Shown: positions 49,099 through 58,583 of the stretch, piece after piece
Layout of the letters: each line of letters begins with the position of its first letter
How positions within the stretch are numbered: the stretch's first letter is position 1
Origin: Gaiellasilicea sp963761905
GTDB lineage: Bacteria > Actinomycetota > Thermoleophilia > Gaiellales > Gaiellaceae
NCBI GenBank assembly: GCA_963761905.1
Contig: CAVXIQ010000008.1
Coordinates: 434,001 to 498,000, forward strand
DNA: 64,000 bases
Reading direction: 5' to 3'
Program-made: the position numbers and the translations under genes
The notes under the pieces: model-generated
Database searches by the model: none
What the model was told of the DNA's origin: nothing
The model's input: the letters and a program-made list of their open reading frames with translations, nothing else

Positions 49099-50359
49099 AT
49101 GCTGGAGCTGCTCGGAGACTCGGCGCGCGGCGAGGAGTTCGCGCTCGTCCGGCTGAGCGTGGAGGGCGACCGGATCGTCGCCGCCGACGCGCCCGGGCTG
49201 GCGCGGCCGCTCGAAGGATTGACGCTGCTCGAGGCCGCCGCCGTCCCCGGAGAGACCCTGGCCGCGGACGCGCTCGCGAACGCGCTCGCGCCCGCGTTTC
49301 GTGCAGCGCCCTCGCCTGGGCGGATCGCGGTCGCCATGAGCGGTGGCGTCGACAGCGCGGTCGCGCTCCTCCGTGCCGGGCCAGAGGCGATCGGCGTGAC
49401 GCTTGCGGCTCTGGCTCGATCCGGCCGGGCCGGACTCCGAGCGCGCCTGCTGCTCGCCGGACGCGGTGATCGCGGCGCGCGAGACGTGTCATGCCCTCGG
49501 CCTGCCGCACATCACGCTCGACCTGCGCGACGAGTTCCGCCGGGCCGTCGTCGATCCGTTCGTCCGCGGCTACGCGCGCGGGGAGACGCCGAACCCATGC
49601 GGTCGCTGCAACGGCAGCTTCCGCTTCGACGAGCTGCTCGCGTTCACCGAACGTGCCGGCGCGGCGAAGCTCTGGACGGGCCATTACGCGCGAATCGTCG
49701 AGCGGGACGGCCTCCGGCTGCTCGCTCGCGCCGCCGATCCGCAGAAGGATCAGTCGTACATGCTCGCCCCGCTCGATCCGCGCCTCCTCGACCGGATCGA
49801 GTTCCCGCTCGGCGAGCAGGAGAAGGAGCGGACGCGGGCCGAGGCGGCGAGCGCCGGCCTCGCCGTCGCCGAGCGGCGCGAGAGCCAGGAGGCGTGCTTC
49901 CTCGCCGGCGACGACTATCGCGCCTTCCTGGGCCGCCAGGGCGTCGACGCGGCCGACGGCTCGGTCGTCGACGAGAACGGAACCGAGCTCGGCCGCCACG
50001 ACGGCTACTGGCGCTACACGCCGGGACAGCGGCGCGGGCTCGGGATCGCAGCGCCGCAGCCCCTCTACGCCCTCCGCACCGACGCGGCGACGAACACCGT
50101 CGTCGTCGGTCCGCGTGCGTCGCTCGCGTGCAGCGACGTGCTCGTCGAGGGCCGCCTGCACGTCCCCGTCGTCCGCGCCGAGGCGAAGCTCCGCTATCGC
50201 TCGTCCGCCGTGCCGGCGCGCGTCAGCCCGCGAGAAGGCGGTTTTCGGCTCGAGCTCGACGAGCCCGCCTTCGCGGTCGCGCCGGGCCAGGTAGTCGCCC
50301 TCTACGACGACGGCGCGGTTGTCGGCTCCGGTGTGGTGTCGGCCGCGAGTCGCGACTAG
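49099..50359 (+). CDS. mnmA: tRNA 2-thiouridine(34) synthase MnmA with N-terminal extension (frameshifted)
   Basis: About 419 residues after skipping one base near 49405. The PP-loop AVAMSGGVDSAVALL does not appear until residue ~78, whereas it normally opens the protein. The extension (LVRLSVEGDRIVAADAPGLA, LTLLEAAAVPGETLAADALA) resembles a NifU-like fold without its Cys. Catalytic Cys are in NPCGRCNGSFRF and ESQEACFLAGDDYR; KDQSYMLAPLDPRLLDRIEFPLG binds tRNA. It makes 2-thio at U34 of Glu, Gln and Lys tRNAs. The upstream start is supported by the promoter position. Confidence 0.9.
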
Positions 50360-50362
50360 GAT
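50357..50362 (+). promoter_or_regulatory. -10 element of the DUF948-sigma unit
   Basis: TAGGAT, 7 nt before GTG 50370, overlapping the mnmA stop. Confidence 0.5.
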
Positions 50363-50369
50363 CATCGCC

Positions 50370-50837
50370 GTGCCGTTTCTCGCAGCCACCGCCGGTGACA
50401 TCGCCTACTACGCGCTGGCCCTCTTCCTCGTCGCGGTCGGGCTGGCGCTCGCCTACATGTTCGTTCGCCTCGCCGGAACCTTCGGCCGCCTCTCCTCGTT
50501 CATCCAGGGGACGGAGCGCGACCTGCTGCCCGTGATCACGAAGGTCGGGGTCAGCGTCGACAAGGTGAACGGGCAGCTCGACAAGGTGGATCAGGTGACA
50601 GACAGCGCAGTTGACATGGCCGACAGTGCAGACACCGCGGTTCGCGCGGTGAGCATGGCGATCGCGCGACCGGTGCAGAAGGTCGCGGGTCTCGCCGCCG
50701 GGCTCGGTCACGGCGCTTCCGCCCTCCGGGCGAGCCGCGACTTCGGCAACGCCGTCCGCGTCGGCAAGGACGCCGCGGCCCGTCGCGAGCGCGATCTCGC
50801 CGACGAGCTCCGGAATGCCGGCGAGGGCGTGTCGTAG
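50370..50837 (+). CDS. DUF948-like membrane protein
   Basis: 155 residues from GTG. One transmembrane helix (IAYYALALFLVAVGLALAYMFV), then a long amphipathic coiled region (GTERDLLPVITKVGVSVDKV, QVTDSAVDMADSADTAVRAV) as in DUF948 general-stress membrane proteins. Probable envelope stress factor; it precedes a sigma/anti-sigma pair. Confidence 0.75.
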   Translation: MPFLAATAGDIAYYALALFLVAVGLALAYMFVRLAGTFGRLSSFIQGTERDLLPVITKVGVSVDKVNGQLDKVDQVTDSAVDMADSADTAVRAVSMAIARPVQKVAGLAAGLGHGASALRASRDFGNAVRVGKDAAARRERDLADELRNAGEGVS

Positions 50838-51224
50838 TTGGACGAGATCGTGGTGACAGCCCCGCGCGAGCGCCCGTTCAGCGCGGTCGCAGGGCTCGTG
50901 CTCGGAGGGGTCGCAGCACGGCACGACGTCACGCTCGACGTCCTCGACGACCTTCACGTCGCCCTCGACACGCTGCTCGAGCACGAGGAGGGCGACCGTG
51001 ACCTCACCGTCGTCCTCCGGCTCGCGGCGGGGAACGTGGAGGTCTCGGTCGGCCCATTCGAGCCCGGCGTCGTCGCGGAGCTCGACGAGGAGGCGGGCGA
51101 GGAGCTCAGCCTGCGACGCCTGCTCGACGCGGTCGTCGACGCCGTCACCGTCGGCAAGCGTGACGACGGTTGCTGGGTCGAGCTGCGCAAGGGCTACGTG
51201 CTCGCGAGCGAAGCAGGTTCCTGA
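50838..51224 (+). CDS. Anti-sigma-like ATPase-fold protein (RsbW/SpoIIAB-related, degenerate)
   Basis: 128 residues from a TTG directly after the DUF948 stop. The layout follows HATPase_c anti-sigma factors (FSAVAGLVLGGVAARHDVTL, LHVALDTLL, then strands and a C-terminal helix LSLRRLLDAVVDAVTVG). The N-box Asn and the Gly-rich ATP lid are not recognisable, so nucleotide binding is doubtful. It overlaps the sigma factor start by one base, as usual for a sigma/anti-sigma pair. Confidence 0.6.
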   Translation: MDEIVVTAPRERPFSAVAGLVLGGVAARHDVTLDVLDDLHVALDTLLEHEEGDRDLTVVLRLAAGNVEVSVGPFEPGVVAELDEEAGEELSLRRLLDAVVDAVTVGKRDDGCWVELRKGYVLASEAGS

Positions 51225-52012
51225 TGCCGCGCGAGTCGGACCGGATCCTCCTCCGCCGCTACCACGAGCAGGGCGACCTGGGTGCGCGCGAGCAGCTGAT
51301 CGAGCAGTACCTCTCGCTCGTCCGCTCGCTCGCCCGGCGCTACAGCTACCGCGGCGAGCAGCTCGACGATCTCGTCCAGATCGGCTGCATCGGGCTGATC
51401 AAGGCGATCGACCGCTTCGACCTCGACCGCGGGGTCGAGCTGACGACCTACGCGACCCCGAACATCATCGGCGAGATCAAGCGCCACTTCCGCGACAAGG
51501 GCTGGGCGGTACGCGTTCCTCGGGGTCTCCAGGAGCTGAACGTGCAGCTCTCGAAGCTGATCGAGGATCTCACCGTCCAGAACGGCCGCTCGCCGACGAT
51601 CCCGGAGCTGGCGAAGGCCGCCGGCGTCGAGGAGGAGGCGGTGCTCGAGGCGCTCGAATCGGGGCGCGCCTACACCTCGCTTTCGCTCTCCTCGGGCGGC
51701 TCGGACGAGGACGGCGAGCTCGATCCCCTCGAGTCGCTCGGAACCGAGGAGCACCAGTACTCCGTGTCGGAGGATCGCGCCGTCCTGGCACCCGGCTTCC
51801 GTGCGCTCGACGAGCGCGAGCGCCGGATCCTCCACCTCCGCTTCTTCGACGGGCTGACGCAGTCGCAGATCGCCCAGCAGGTCGGGATCTCGCAGATGCA
51901 CGTCTCGCGCCTGATCCGGCGCGCGCTCGAGAAGATCCGCGCCGAGATCGCCGGCGACGAGTACGGCGACGAGGACTTCGACAAGAAGCCCGTCGAGCGC
52001 GCCACCGGCTGA
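51224..52012 (+). CDS. SigB/SigF-type alternative sigma factor
   Basis: 262 residues. ATG (MPRESDRILLRRYHEQGD) overlaps the anti-sigma-like stop. Region 2: YRGEQLDDLVQIGCIGLIKA and VELTTYATPNIIGEIKRHFRD. Region 3: GRSPTIPELAKAAGVEEEAV. Region 4: RILHLRFFDGLTQSQIAQQVG with helix-turn-helix. A stress/sporulation-type sigma factor held by the preceding protein (inference). No anti-anti-sigma gene is near. Confidence 0.92.
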   Translation: MPRESDRILLRRYHEQGDLGAREQLIEQYLSLVRSLARRYSYRGEQLDDLVQIGCIGLIKAIDRFDLDRGVELTTYATPNIIGEIKRHFRDKGWAVRVPRGLQELNVQLSKLIEDLTVQNGRSPTIPELAKAAGVEEEAVLEALESGRAYTSLSLSSGGSDEDGELDPLESLGTEEHQYSVSEDRAVLAPGFRALDERERRILHLRFFDGLTQSQIAQQVGISQMHVSRLIRRALEKIRAEIAGDEYGDEDFDKKPVERATG

Positions 52013-52053
52013 GCCCGCCCATCTTCCGGGCGCTCCGGTCGTCCTAGCGAGAG

Positions 52054-52911
52054 ATGCGGATGCTCGAGATCGAGGGCACGCGGGTCGCCGTGCGCGACTG
52101 GGGCGAGGGAGTCCCGATCGTCTTCTGGCACGCGCTCGGCGCCGCTGCCTCCGGCGCGACGATCGGCGAGGCCGCGCCGGTGCTCGCCGAGCGCGGCTAT
52201 CGCACCGTGGCCATCGACGCACCCGGGTTCGGCAGCTCCGACCTGCTCTCGCCCGAGCGGTACCGGATCGCCTCGATCCTCGAGCTCGTCGCCGGTGTCG
52301 TCGCCGAGCTCCAGCTCAAACGGCCCGTGCTGATGGGGCACTCCTGGGGCGGCGCGGTGATGATGGCGCGCGCTGCCGACGCTCCCGCGGACACGCGAGC
52401 GCTCGTGCTGCTCGACAGCGGTCACATCGACTACGGCGACCTCGACGACGTCGATCCGGCGAAGCCGTGGGAGGACTGGCTCGCCACGGCCGAGCAAAGG
52501 ACGGCGCGGTGGGAGAACGAGGCCGCTTTCGAAGCCGAGCTGCGCGAGGCGATCCCACGCTGGTCCGACGACCTGCTCGACTGCTTCCTCCCGGGAACGC
52601 ACGCCGACGGATCCGGTCTCGCCGGCGCCCCGGCGGAGGCTCGTGCCGCTGCGATGTGGGCGCTCGCGTCCGAGCGGGTCAGCGTCGGCTGGCCGGCCGT
52701 CGCGGCCGCCAGGCTGCCGACGTTGCTGCTGCTGGCGACCCGCGAGCCCTGGGGGACGCAGAACGACGAGCACGCACCCCGCTTCCGGACGGCAGTCCCG
52801 CACGCGGAGATTCGCAGCGTCGAGGGCGCCGGTCACGCGCTGACCGCCGACCTCGGCCCCGAGCTCGGCACGCTCGTCGCGGACTGGCTCGACGGCGGGC
52901 CCGGTCGCTAG
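52054..52911 (+). CDS. Alpha/beta hydrolase
   Basis: 285 residues. PIVFWHALGAAASGATI is the oxyanion strand, nucleophile Ser in VLMGHSWGGAVMM, acid in the ALVLLDSGHID strand or the later ATREPWGT region, and His in VEGAGHALTAD. A lid of ~60 residues lies between. Ester, lactone or epoxide substrates cannot be distinguished. A second ATG two codons on is possible. Confidence 0.82.
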   Translation: MRMLEIEGTRVAVRDWGEGVPIVFWHALGAAASGATIGEAAPVLAERGYRTVAIDAPGFGSSDLLSPERYRIASILELVAGVVAELQLKRPVLMGHSWGGAVMMARAADAPADTRALVLLDSGHIDYGDLDDVDPAKPWEDWLATAEQRTARWENEAAFEAELREAIPRWSDDLLDCFLPGTHADGSGLAGAPAEARAAAMWALASERVSVGWPAVAAARLPTLLLLATREPWGTQNDEHAPRFRTAVPHAEIRSVEGAGHALTADLGPELGTLVADWLDGGPGR

Positions 52912-52921
52912 AGGCCGTCCC

Positions 52922-52927
52922 TACAAT
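52922..52927 (+). promoter_or_regulatory. -10 element of leaderless alaS
   Basis: TACAAT, 6 nt before GTG 52934. Confidence 0.6.
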
Positions 52928-52933
52928 CGGGGG

Positions 52934-55481
52934 GTGCAGACGACGGCTGAGCTCCGCGAGGGCTTTCTCTCCTTCTTCGAGGAGCGGGCGCATCGCCGTT
53001 TTCCCTCCTGGTCGCTGATCCCGCCGCCCGAGGATCCCTCGACGCTCTTCATCTCGGCCGGGATGCAGCCGCTGAAGCCGTACTTCTCCGGGCGCGAAGC
53101 AGCCGCCCGCGCCGCGGTTCACGACCGTGCAGAAGGTGCTCCGCGCCGGAGGCAAGGACACCGATCTGGACGAGGTCGGCCTGACCGCCCGACACGCGTC
53201 GATGTTCGAGATGCTCGGCAACTTCTCGTTCGGGGACTACTTCAAGGACGGCGCGATCGACTTCGCCTGGGAGTTCTCGACCGAGCAGATGGGGCTCGAC
53301 GGCGACCGGATCTGGCCGACGGTCTTCGCTGGAGATCCCGCGCTCGGGCTCGGCGAGGACGAGGCGGCGATCGCCGGCTGGCAGCGGATCGGAATCCCGC
53401 GCGAGCGGATCATCGGGCTGCCGCGCTCCGAGAACTTCTGGGGACCTGCCGGGGCGACCGGGCCTTGCGGCCCCTGCTCCGAGCTCAACTACGACCGTGG
53501 CGAGGAGCACGGTTGCGGCGAGCCCGACTGCGCGCCGGGGTGCGAGCGCTGCGAGCGCTTCCTCGAGTTCTGGAACCTCGTCTTCATGGAGTTCGACCTC
53601 GCCGCGGACGGCTCGCTGACCCCGCTGCCGAATCAGAACATCGACACCGGAATGGGGCTCGAGCGCGGCGCGATGCTGCTCCAGGAGGCCGAGTCGATCT
53701 TCGACACCGACGGCTTCCAGCTGATCATGGACTGGATCGCGCGCGAATCGGGCGTCGCGTACGGCAGCTCGCCCGAGGCGACGAAGGCGCACCGCGTGAT
53801 CAGCGACCACGGCCGCGGGATGACGTTCCTCGCCGCGGAGGGGATCACGCCGTCGAACGAGGGTCGCGGCTACATCCTCCGCCGGCTGATCCGGCGCGCC
53901 GTCACCCAGGCGCGGCGGATCGGGCTCGAGGGCGTGCACCGGCTGCCGGCGATCGTCGTCGAGCAGGTCGGGCCGTGGTATCCCGAGGTCGTCGAGCACG
54001 CCGAGACGATCGAGCGCGTCGTCCGCCAGGAGGAGGAGCGCTTCTCGGAGACGCTCGAGCGCGGGCTCAGGGAGTTCGAGGAGCTCTCGGACACGGAGGC
54101 GATCGGCGGCGCCGACGCATTCAGGCTCGCCGCGACCTACGGCTTCCCGATCGAGCTGACCGTGGAGCTCGCGACCGAGCGCGGGCAGAGCGTCGACACG
54201 GACGGCTACGGCGAGGAGATGGGCCGCCATCGCGAGATCTCACGGGCAGGCGCCGAGTCGGGCGCGCAGCGGGCCGCCGACTTCGCTGCCGGCGCCGGCT
54301 TCACGAGCGAGTTCGTCGGCTACGCGAAGACCGACGTCCTCACCCAGATCGGCGCGCTCGAGGAGCTCGGCGAGGGGCTCTTCCTCGCGAAGCTGCGCGA
54401 GTCGCCGTTCTACGCCGCCGGCGGCGGGCAGGTGACGGACGCCGGCGAGCTCGTCCACGAGGAGACGGGCGCGACGGCGACGCTGCGCGAGGCGCACCGG
54501 ATCGGGGACGACCAGGTACTCGTCTTCGAAGGCGAGGGCTTCGCCGCCGGGGATCGCGTCCGCGCGCTCGTCCCGTGGTCGGTGCGCTTTCCGACGATGG
54601 CGAACCACACGGCGACGCATCTCCTCCACGAGTCGCTGCGGCAGGTGCTCGGCGAGCACGTCAAGCAGGCGGGCTCGGCGGTCCGGCCCGACAAGCTCCG
54701 CTTCGACTTCACGCACGATCGCGCGCTGACACACGAGGAGCGCGCAGCGGTTGAGCGGCTCGTCAACGAGCAGGTGTTCCGGAACCTGCCCGTCCGGATC
54801 TTCGAGACGCCGATCGACGAGGCGCGCAAGCTCGGCGCGCAGATGCTCTTCGGCGAGAAGTACGGCGAGATCGTGCGCGTCGTCGAGATCGACGGCTTCT
54901 CGCGCGAGCTCTGCGGCGGCACGCATGTCCGCTCGACCGCGGAGATCGGGCCGGTCGTGATCCTGTCGGAAGGGTCGATCGGATCGGGCGCGCGGAGGAT
55001 CGAGGCGGTGTCCTCCAGCGAGGCGTATGCGGTTCTGAGCGGGCGGGCGCAGGAGGCCGAGGAGCTGCGCGGGGAGCTTGAGCAGGCGCGGAAGCAGGCG
55101 AAGGAGAAGCCGAGTGCCGCTGTGGGTCCCGAGTTCGTCGTCACCCGCGAAACCGCTGCGGGCGGCGTGACGGTGCTCGTGGTCGACGTCACGAGCGGCG
55201 ATCCGCTGGCGGTCTCCGACCGGCTGAAGCAGCAGCACGCGCCCGCGGTCGTGATCGCGGGTCTGCGCGAGAACGGCTCGGCGCAGATCCTGATCAACAT
55301 GGACGCATCGCTCGAAGGCCGCGGCGTGCACGCGGGCGACGTGATTCGCGACGCGGCGGCGCTGATCGGCGGGCGCGGCGGTGGCCGGCCGACCATGGCG
55401 CGTGCCGGCGGCAAGGACTCGGAGCGGCTGCCGGCCGCGATCGCGCTCGCCGAGCGAACGATCATCGAGGCGTTGACGTGA
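52934..55481 (+). CDS. alaS: Alanyl-tRNA synthetase (frameshifted)
   Basis: About 848 residues after skipping a base at ~53093, which restores AKQPPAPRFTTVQKVLRAGG. Aminoacylation domain: LFISAGMQPLKPYF, FEMLGNFSFGDYFKDGAI, NIDTGMGLERGAMLLQ. Editing domain: FYAAGGGQVTDAG, NHTATHLLHESLRQVLGEHV and ELCGGTHVRSTAEIG supply the zinc His and Cys. C-terminal C-Ala with GGGRPTMARAGGKD. Unexpectedly there is a Cys-rich insertion EHGCGEPDCAPGCERCERF in the active-site domain, as in many actinobacteria. Stop overlaps ruvX. Confidence 0.94.
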
Positions 55482-55870
55482 GAGTGATGGCGCTCGACTA
55501 CGGCGCCGCGCGCACCGGCGTCGCGATCTCGGACGTCACGGGAACGCTGGCGAGGCCGGTCACGGTGGTCGAGCGGGCGGCGACGCAGGCGGGACTCCGC
55601 CGGCTCGTCGCGTTGATCGAGGCCGAGCAGCCCGAGCAGATCGTGGTCGGCCTGCCGCTGACGCTGCGCGGCGAGCGCGGGCTCCAGGCCGAGGAGACCG
55701 ATCGGTTCGTCGAGGCGCTGCGGTCTGCGGTCTCCGTTCCCGTCGACAGCTTCGACGAGCGCTTCACGACGACGCTCGCCTCGCGCGACCCCGCCTCGAA
55801 CACGCCGGAGGACGCTCGTGCCGCGGCGCATCTGCTCGAGGCGTACCTCGCGTCGACGGCGGCCCGCTGA
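55478..55870 (+). CDS. ruvX: Putative pre-16S rRNA nuclease (YqgF/RuvX family)
   Basis: 130 residues from GTG overlapping the alaS stop. RNase H-like fold with Asp in MALDYGAARTGVAISD, the central IVVGLPLTLRGERGLQA and DERFTTTLASRD with the catalytic acidic residue. Matures 16S rRNA ends. Gene order alaS-ruvX-mltG is widely conserved; the mltG ATG overlaps its TGA by one base. Confidence 0.9.
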   Translation: MRVMALDYGAARTGVAISDVTGTLARPVTVVERAATQAGLRRLVALIEAEQPEQIVVGLPLTLRGERGLQAEETDRFVEALRSAVSVPVDSFDERFTTTLASRDPASNTPEDARAAAHLLEAYLASTAAR

Positions 55871-56784
55871 TGGCTCCTCCACGCTCGCGGCGCGCGTACC
55901 GGTCGCGTCCCTCCCGAAGGCAAGTCGCGCTTCGCCGCGCCCTGGCAGCAGGCTTCCTCGCGGTCTTCTTCGGCGTCGCGCTCTGGCTCGGCACGGGCGC
56001 CTTCGGCGAGGCGGGGGAGGAGGAGGTCGCGCCGCCGGCCACGACCGCGCCGAAGCCGCCGCCGACGCTCAAGATCGTCTTTCCGGAAGGCTTCACCCGC
56101 AACGAGATGATCCAGCGGGTCGGCGTCGTCCGGAACATCGCCCAGCGCAAACGCAAGATCACGCCGAGGCTCTCCGGCGCCAAGTACGCCGCCGCCTCGA
56201 AGGCCGCGAAGCCGCCGGCGCAGTTTCGCGGTGACGCCAAGGGGATCGAGGGCTTCCTCTTCCCGGCGACCTACGAGTTCACCGCGAAAACGACGTCGAA
56301 GCGGCTCGTCGCCGACCAGCTCACGTCCTTCAACAGGAGCTGGAAGAAGGTGAATCTGCGCGAGGCGCGGTCGAAGAACCTGACGCCGTACGACGTCCTG
56401 ATCATCGCCTCGATGATCGAGAAGGAGACGATCGCCCCCGAGGAGCGCGCCAAGGTCGCCGCCGTGATCTACAACCGGCTGAAGGCGGGAATGCCGCTTG
56501 GGATCGACGCGACGATCCGCTACGGGCTCGACATTCCCGGCACCGAGGCGCTCCGGGTCTCGCAGCTCGAAAGCGACAACCCGTACAACACGCGCAACCG
56601 GACCGGGCTGCCGCCGACGCCGATCGCGAATCCTGGGCTCGCCTCGATGCGTGCCGCTGCGAAGCCGGCGGACGCCGACTTCCTCTTTTTCGTGCGCAAG
56701 CCCGACAAGATCCACCACTTCTTCACGGCGAGCGAGTCGGAGTTCTTCGCCAAGGCGTGCGAGTACGGGTTTGGCTGCGGCTGA
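55870..56784 (+). CDS. mltG: Endolytic murein transglycosylase
   Basis: 304 residues. Basic N-terminus, one transmembrane helix (ALAAGFLAVFFGVALWLGTG), a Pro-rich spacer, a LysM-like region, then the catalytic domain IIASMIEKETIAPEERAKVA (Glu nucleophile) with AVIYNRLKAGMPLGIDATIRY and NPYNTRNRTGLPPTPIANPG. Cuts nascent peptidoglycan strands at the outer membrane face of the cytoplasmic membrane. Confidence 0.93.
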   Translation: MAPPRSRRAYRSRPSRRQVALRRALAAGFLAVFFGVALWLGTGAFGEAGEEEVAPPATTAPKPPPTLKIVFPEGFTRNEMIQRVGVVRNIAQRKRKITPRLSGAKYAAASKAAKPPAQFRGDAKGIEGFLFPATYEFTAKTTSKRLVADQLTSFNRSWKKVNLREARSKNLTPYDVLIIASMIEKETIAPEERAKVAAVIYNRLKAGMPLGIDATIRYGLDIPGTEALRVSQLESDNPYNTRNRTGLPPTPIANPGLASMRAAAKPADADFLFFVRKPDKIHHFFTASESEFFAKACEYGFGCG

Positions 56785-56787
56785 TCG

Positions 56788-57504
56788 ATGATCGGCGGCA
56801 CGACGGGACTCGTCGGTCTGCTGCGGGATCCCAAGGTGAGCTCGCTTTCGCCCCGGATGCACAACGCCGCCTTCGCAGCGCGCGCGCTCGATCTGGCGTA
56901 CGTCCCGCTCGGCGTTCCGCCGGAGCGGCTCGAGGACGCCGTTCGCGGGCTCGTCGCGCTCGGGTTCCTAGGCGCGAACGTCACGACCCCGCACAAGAAG
57001 GCGGCGGCGCTGCTCTGCGACGAGGTCGAGGATGGTGTCGAGTCGGTGAACACGCTCGTGCTGCGCGACGGGCGCGTGCTCGGTTCCAGCACGGACACGG
57101 CCGCGCTTGCAGACCGGCGTCCGAGGACCGCGGCGGTGATCGGTGCGGGCGGCGCGTCCGCAGCGTGGGTCGCCGAGCTCGAGTCGCGTGGGACGCGGGT
57201 CCAGGTCTTCTCCCGAAAAGGCGCATGGCCGGCGCACACGGATGCGGCCGAGCTCGTCGTCCAGGCGACGCCGGTGAAAGACGAGCTGCTGTTCGAGCCG
57301 CGGCCGGGTCAGACCGTGATCGAGCTTGCGTACCGCATCGACGGCGGCGAGACGGCGCACGCCGCCGCCGCACGGGGGGCCGGCTGCGACGTGGTCGACG
57401 GGCTCGAGGTGCTGGTCGCGCAGGGAGCGGCCTCGTTCGAGCTCTGGACCGGCGTGCGCGCGCCGGTGGACGTGATGCGTGCCGCAGTAGGTTTGCGTCC
57501 ATGA
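56788..57504 (+). CDS. aroE: Shikimate dehydrogenase
   Basis: 238 residues, somewhat shorter than usual. LSPRMHNAAFAARALD binds shikimate, NVTTPHKKAAALLCDEV has the catalytic Lys, AAVIGAGGASAAWVAEL is the NADP(H) Gly-rich loop, VVQATPVKDE and GLEVLVAQGAASFELWTG close the C-terminal domain. The canonical Asp in the STDTAALADRR region precedes a shortened spacer. Reduces dehydroshikimate to shikimate. Confidence 0.9.
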   Translation: MIGGTTGLVGLLRDPKVSSLSPRMHNAAFAARALDLAYVPLGVPPERLEDAVRGLVALGFLGANVTTPHKKAAALLCDEVEDGVESVNTLVLRDGRVLGSSTDTAALADRRPRTAAVIGAGGASAAWVAELESRGTRVQVFSRKGAWPAHTDAAELVVQATPVKDELLFEPRPGQTVIELAYRIDGGETAHAAAARGAGCDVVDGLEVLVAQGAASFELWTGVRAPVDVMRAAVGLRP

Positions 57505-58583
57505 CGCTCGGGCTGACGACGGCCGGCGAATCGCACGGGCCGGCGCTCGTCGCGATCCTGACCGGCCTGCCCGCGGGGCTCTCGCTGGATCGGGCCGCGA
57601 TCGACGCGGATCTGCGCCGCCGCCAGCAGGGCTACGGCCGGAGCCCCCGCCAGCAGCTCGAGCAGGACGTCGTCGAGGTGCTTGCCGGCCTGCGCCACGG
57701 GAAGACGCTCGGGACGCCCCTTGCGCTCGTCGTCCGCAACCGCGATCACGCGAACTGGGAGTGGGGAATGAGCCCGTGGCCGCCGGAGGGCGAGCCGAGC
57801 GGGAAGGGGACGAAGCCGGTGACGCTTCCTCGACCGGGGCACGCCGATCTCGCCGGTTCGCTCAAGTACGGCCACGAGGACGTGCGGAACGCGCTCGAGC
57901 GCGCGAGCGCGCGGCACACGGCGGTGCTCGTCGCGGCCGGCGCCGTCGCGAAGGCGCTGCTGCGCGAGCTCGGGATCGAGGTCGCCGGCGCGGTCGTCGA
58001 GGTCGGCGGCGAAACGGAGGAGCAGGCGCAACGCGAGGCAACCGACGCGGCGAAGGGGGATCGCGACACGCTCGGCGGGATCGTCGAGGTGCGGGCGACC
58101 GGCGTCTGTCCCGGGCTCGGCTCGTATGCGAGCCGCGAGGATCGGCTGGACGGGCGGCTGGCGGCGGCGCTGATGTCGATCCAGGCGGTCAAGGGCGTCG
58201 AGGTCGGCGACGGGTTCGCGCTCGCGCGCGTCCGCGGCTCGGAAGCCCATGACGAGATCGAGCCGGGTCTGCGCCGTCGCTCGAATCGCGCGGGCGGGAT
58301 CGAGGCCGGAGTCTCGAACGGCGAGGACATCGTGGTTCGCGCGGCGATGAAGCCGCTGCCGACGCTGATGAAGCCGCTCGACTCGGTCGATCTCGCCAAC
58401 GGGAAGGCCGCGCAGGCGCTCGTCGAGCGGAGCGACGTCCACGCGGTCGAGGCGCTCGCGGTCGTGGCGGAGGCTGCCGTCGCCTGGGAGCTCGCGCGGG
58501 CGGCGAAGGAGAAGTTCGGCGGCGACGCGATCGGCGACCTCGTCGTGGCTCACGCTGCCTATCTCGAGCGCATCGCCCCTTGA
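57501..58583 (+). CDS. aroC: Chorismate synthase
   Basis: 360 residues. ATG overlaps aroE stop (ATGA). MTLGLTTAGESHGPALVAIL with active-site His, QQGYGRSPRQQLEQD, RNRDHANW, RPGHADLAGSLKYGHEDVRN, and RSNRAGGIEAGVSNGEDIVV. Uses reduced FMN to convert EPSP to chorismate. Middle gene of the aro block. Confidence 0.95.
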   Translation: MTLGLTTAGESHGPALVAILTGLPAGLSLDRAAIDADLRRRQQGYGRSPRQQLEQDVVEVLAGLRHGKTLGTPLALVVRNRDHANWEWGMSPWPPEGEPSGKGTKPVTLPRPGHADLAGSLKYGHEDVRNALERASARHTAVLVAAGAVAKALLRELGIEVAGAVVEVGGETEEQAQREATDAAKGDRDTLGGIVEVRATGVCPGLGSYASREDRLDGRLAAALMSIQAVKGVEVGDGFALARVRGSEAHDEIEPGLRRRSNRAGGIEAGVSNGEDIVVRAAMKPLPTLMKPLDSVDLANGKAAQALVERSDVHAVEALAVVAEAAVAWELARAAKEKFGGDAIGDLVVAHAAYLERIAP

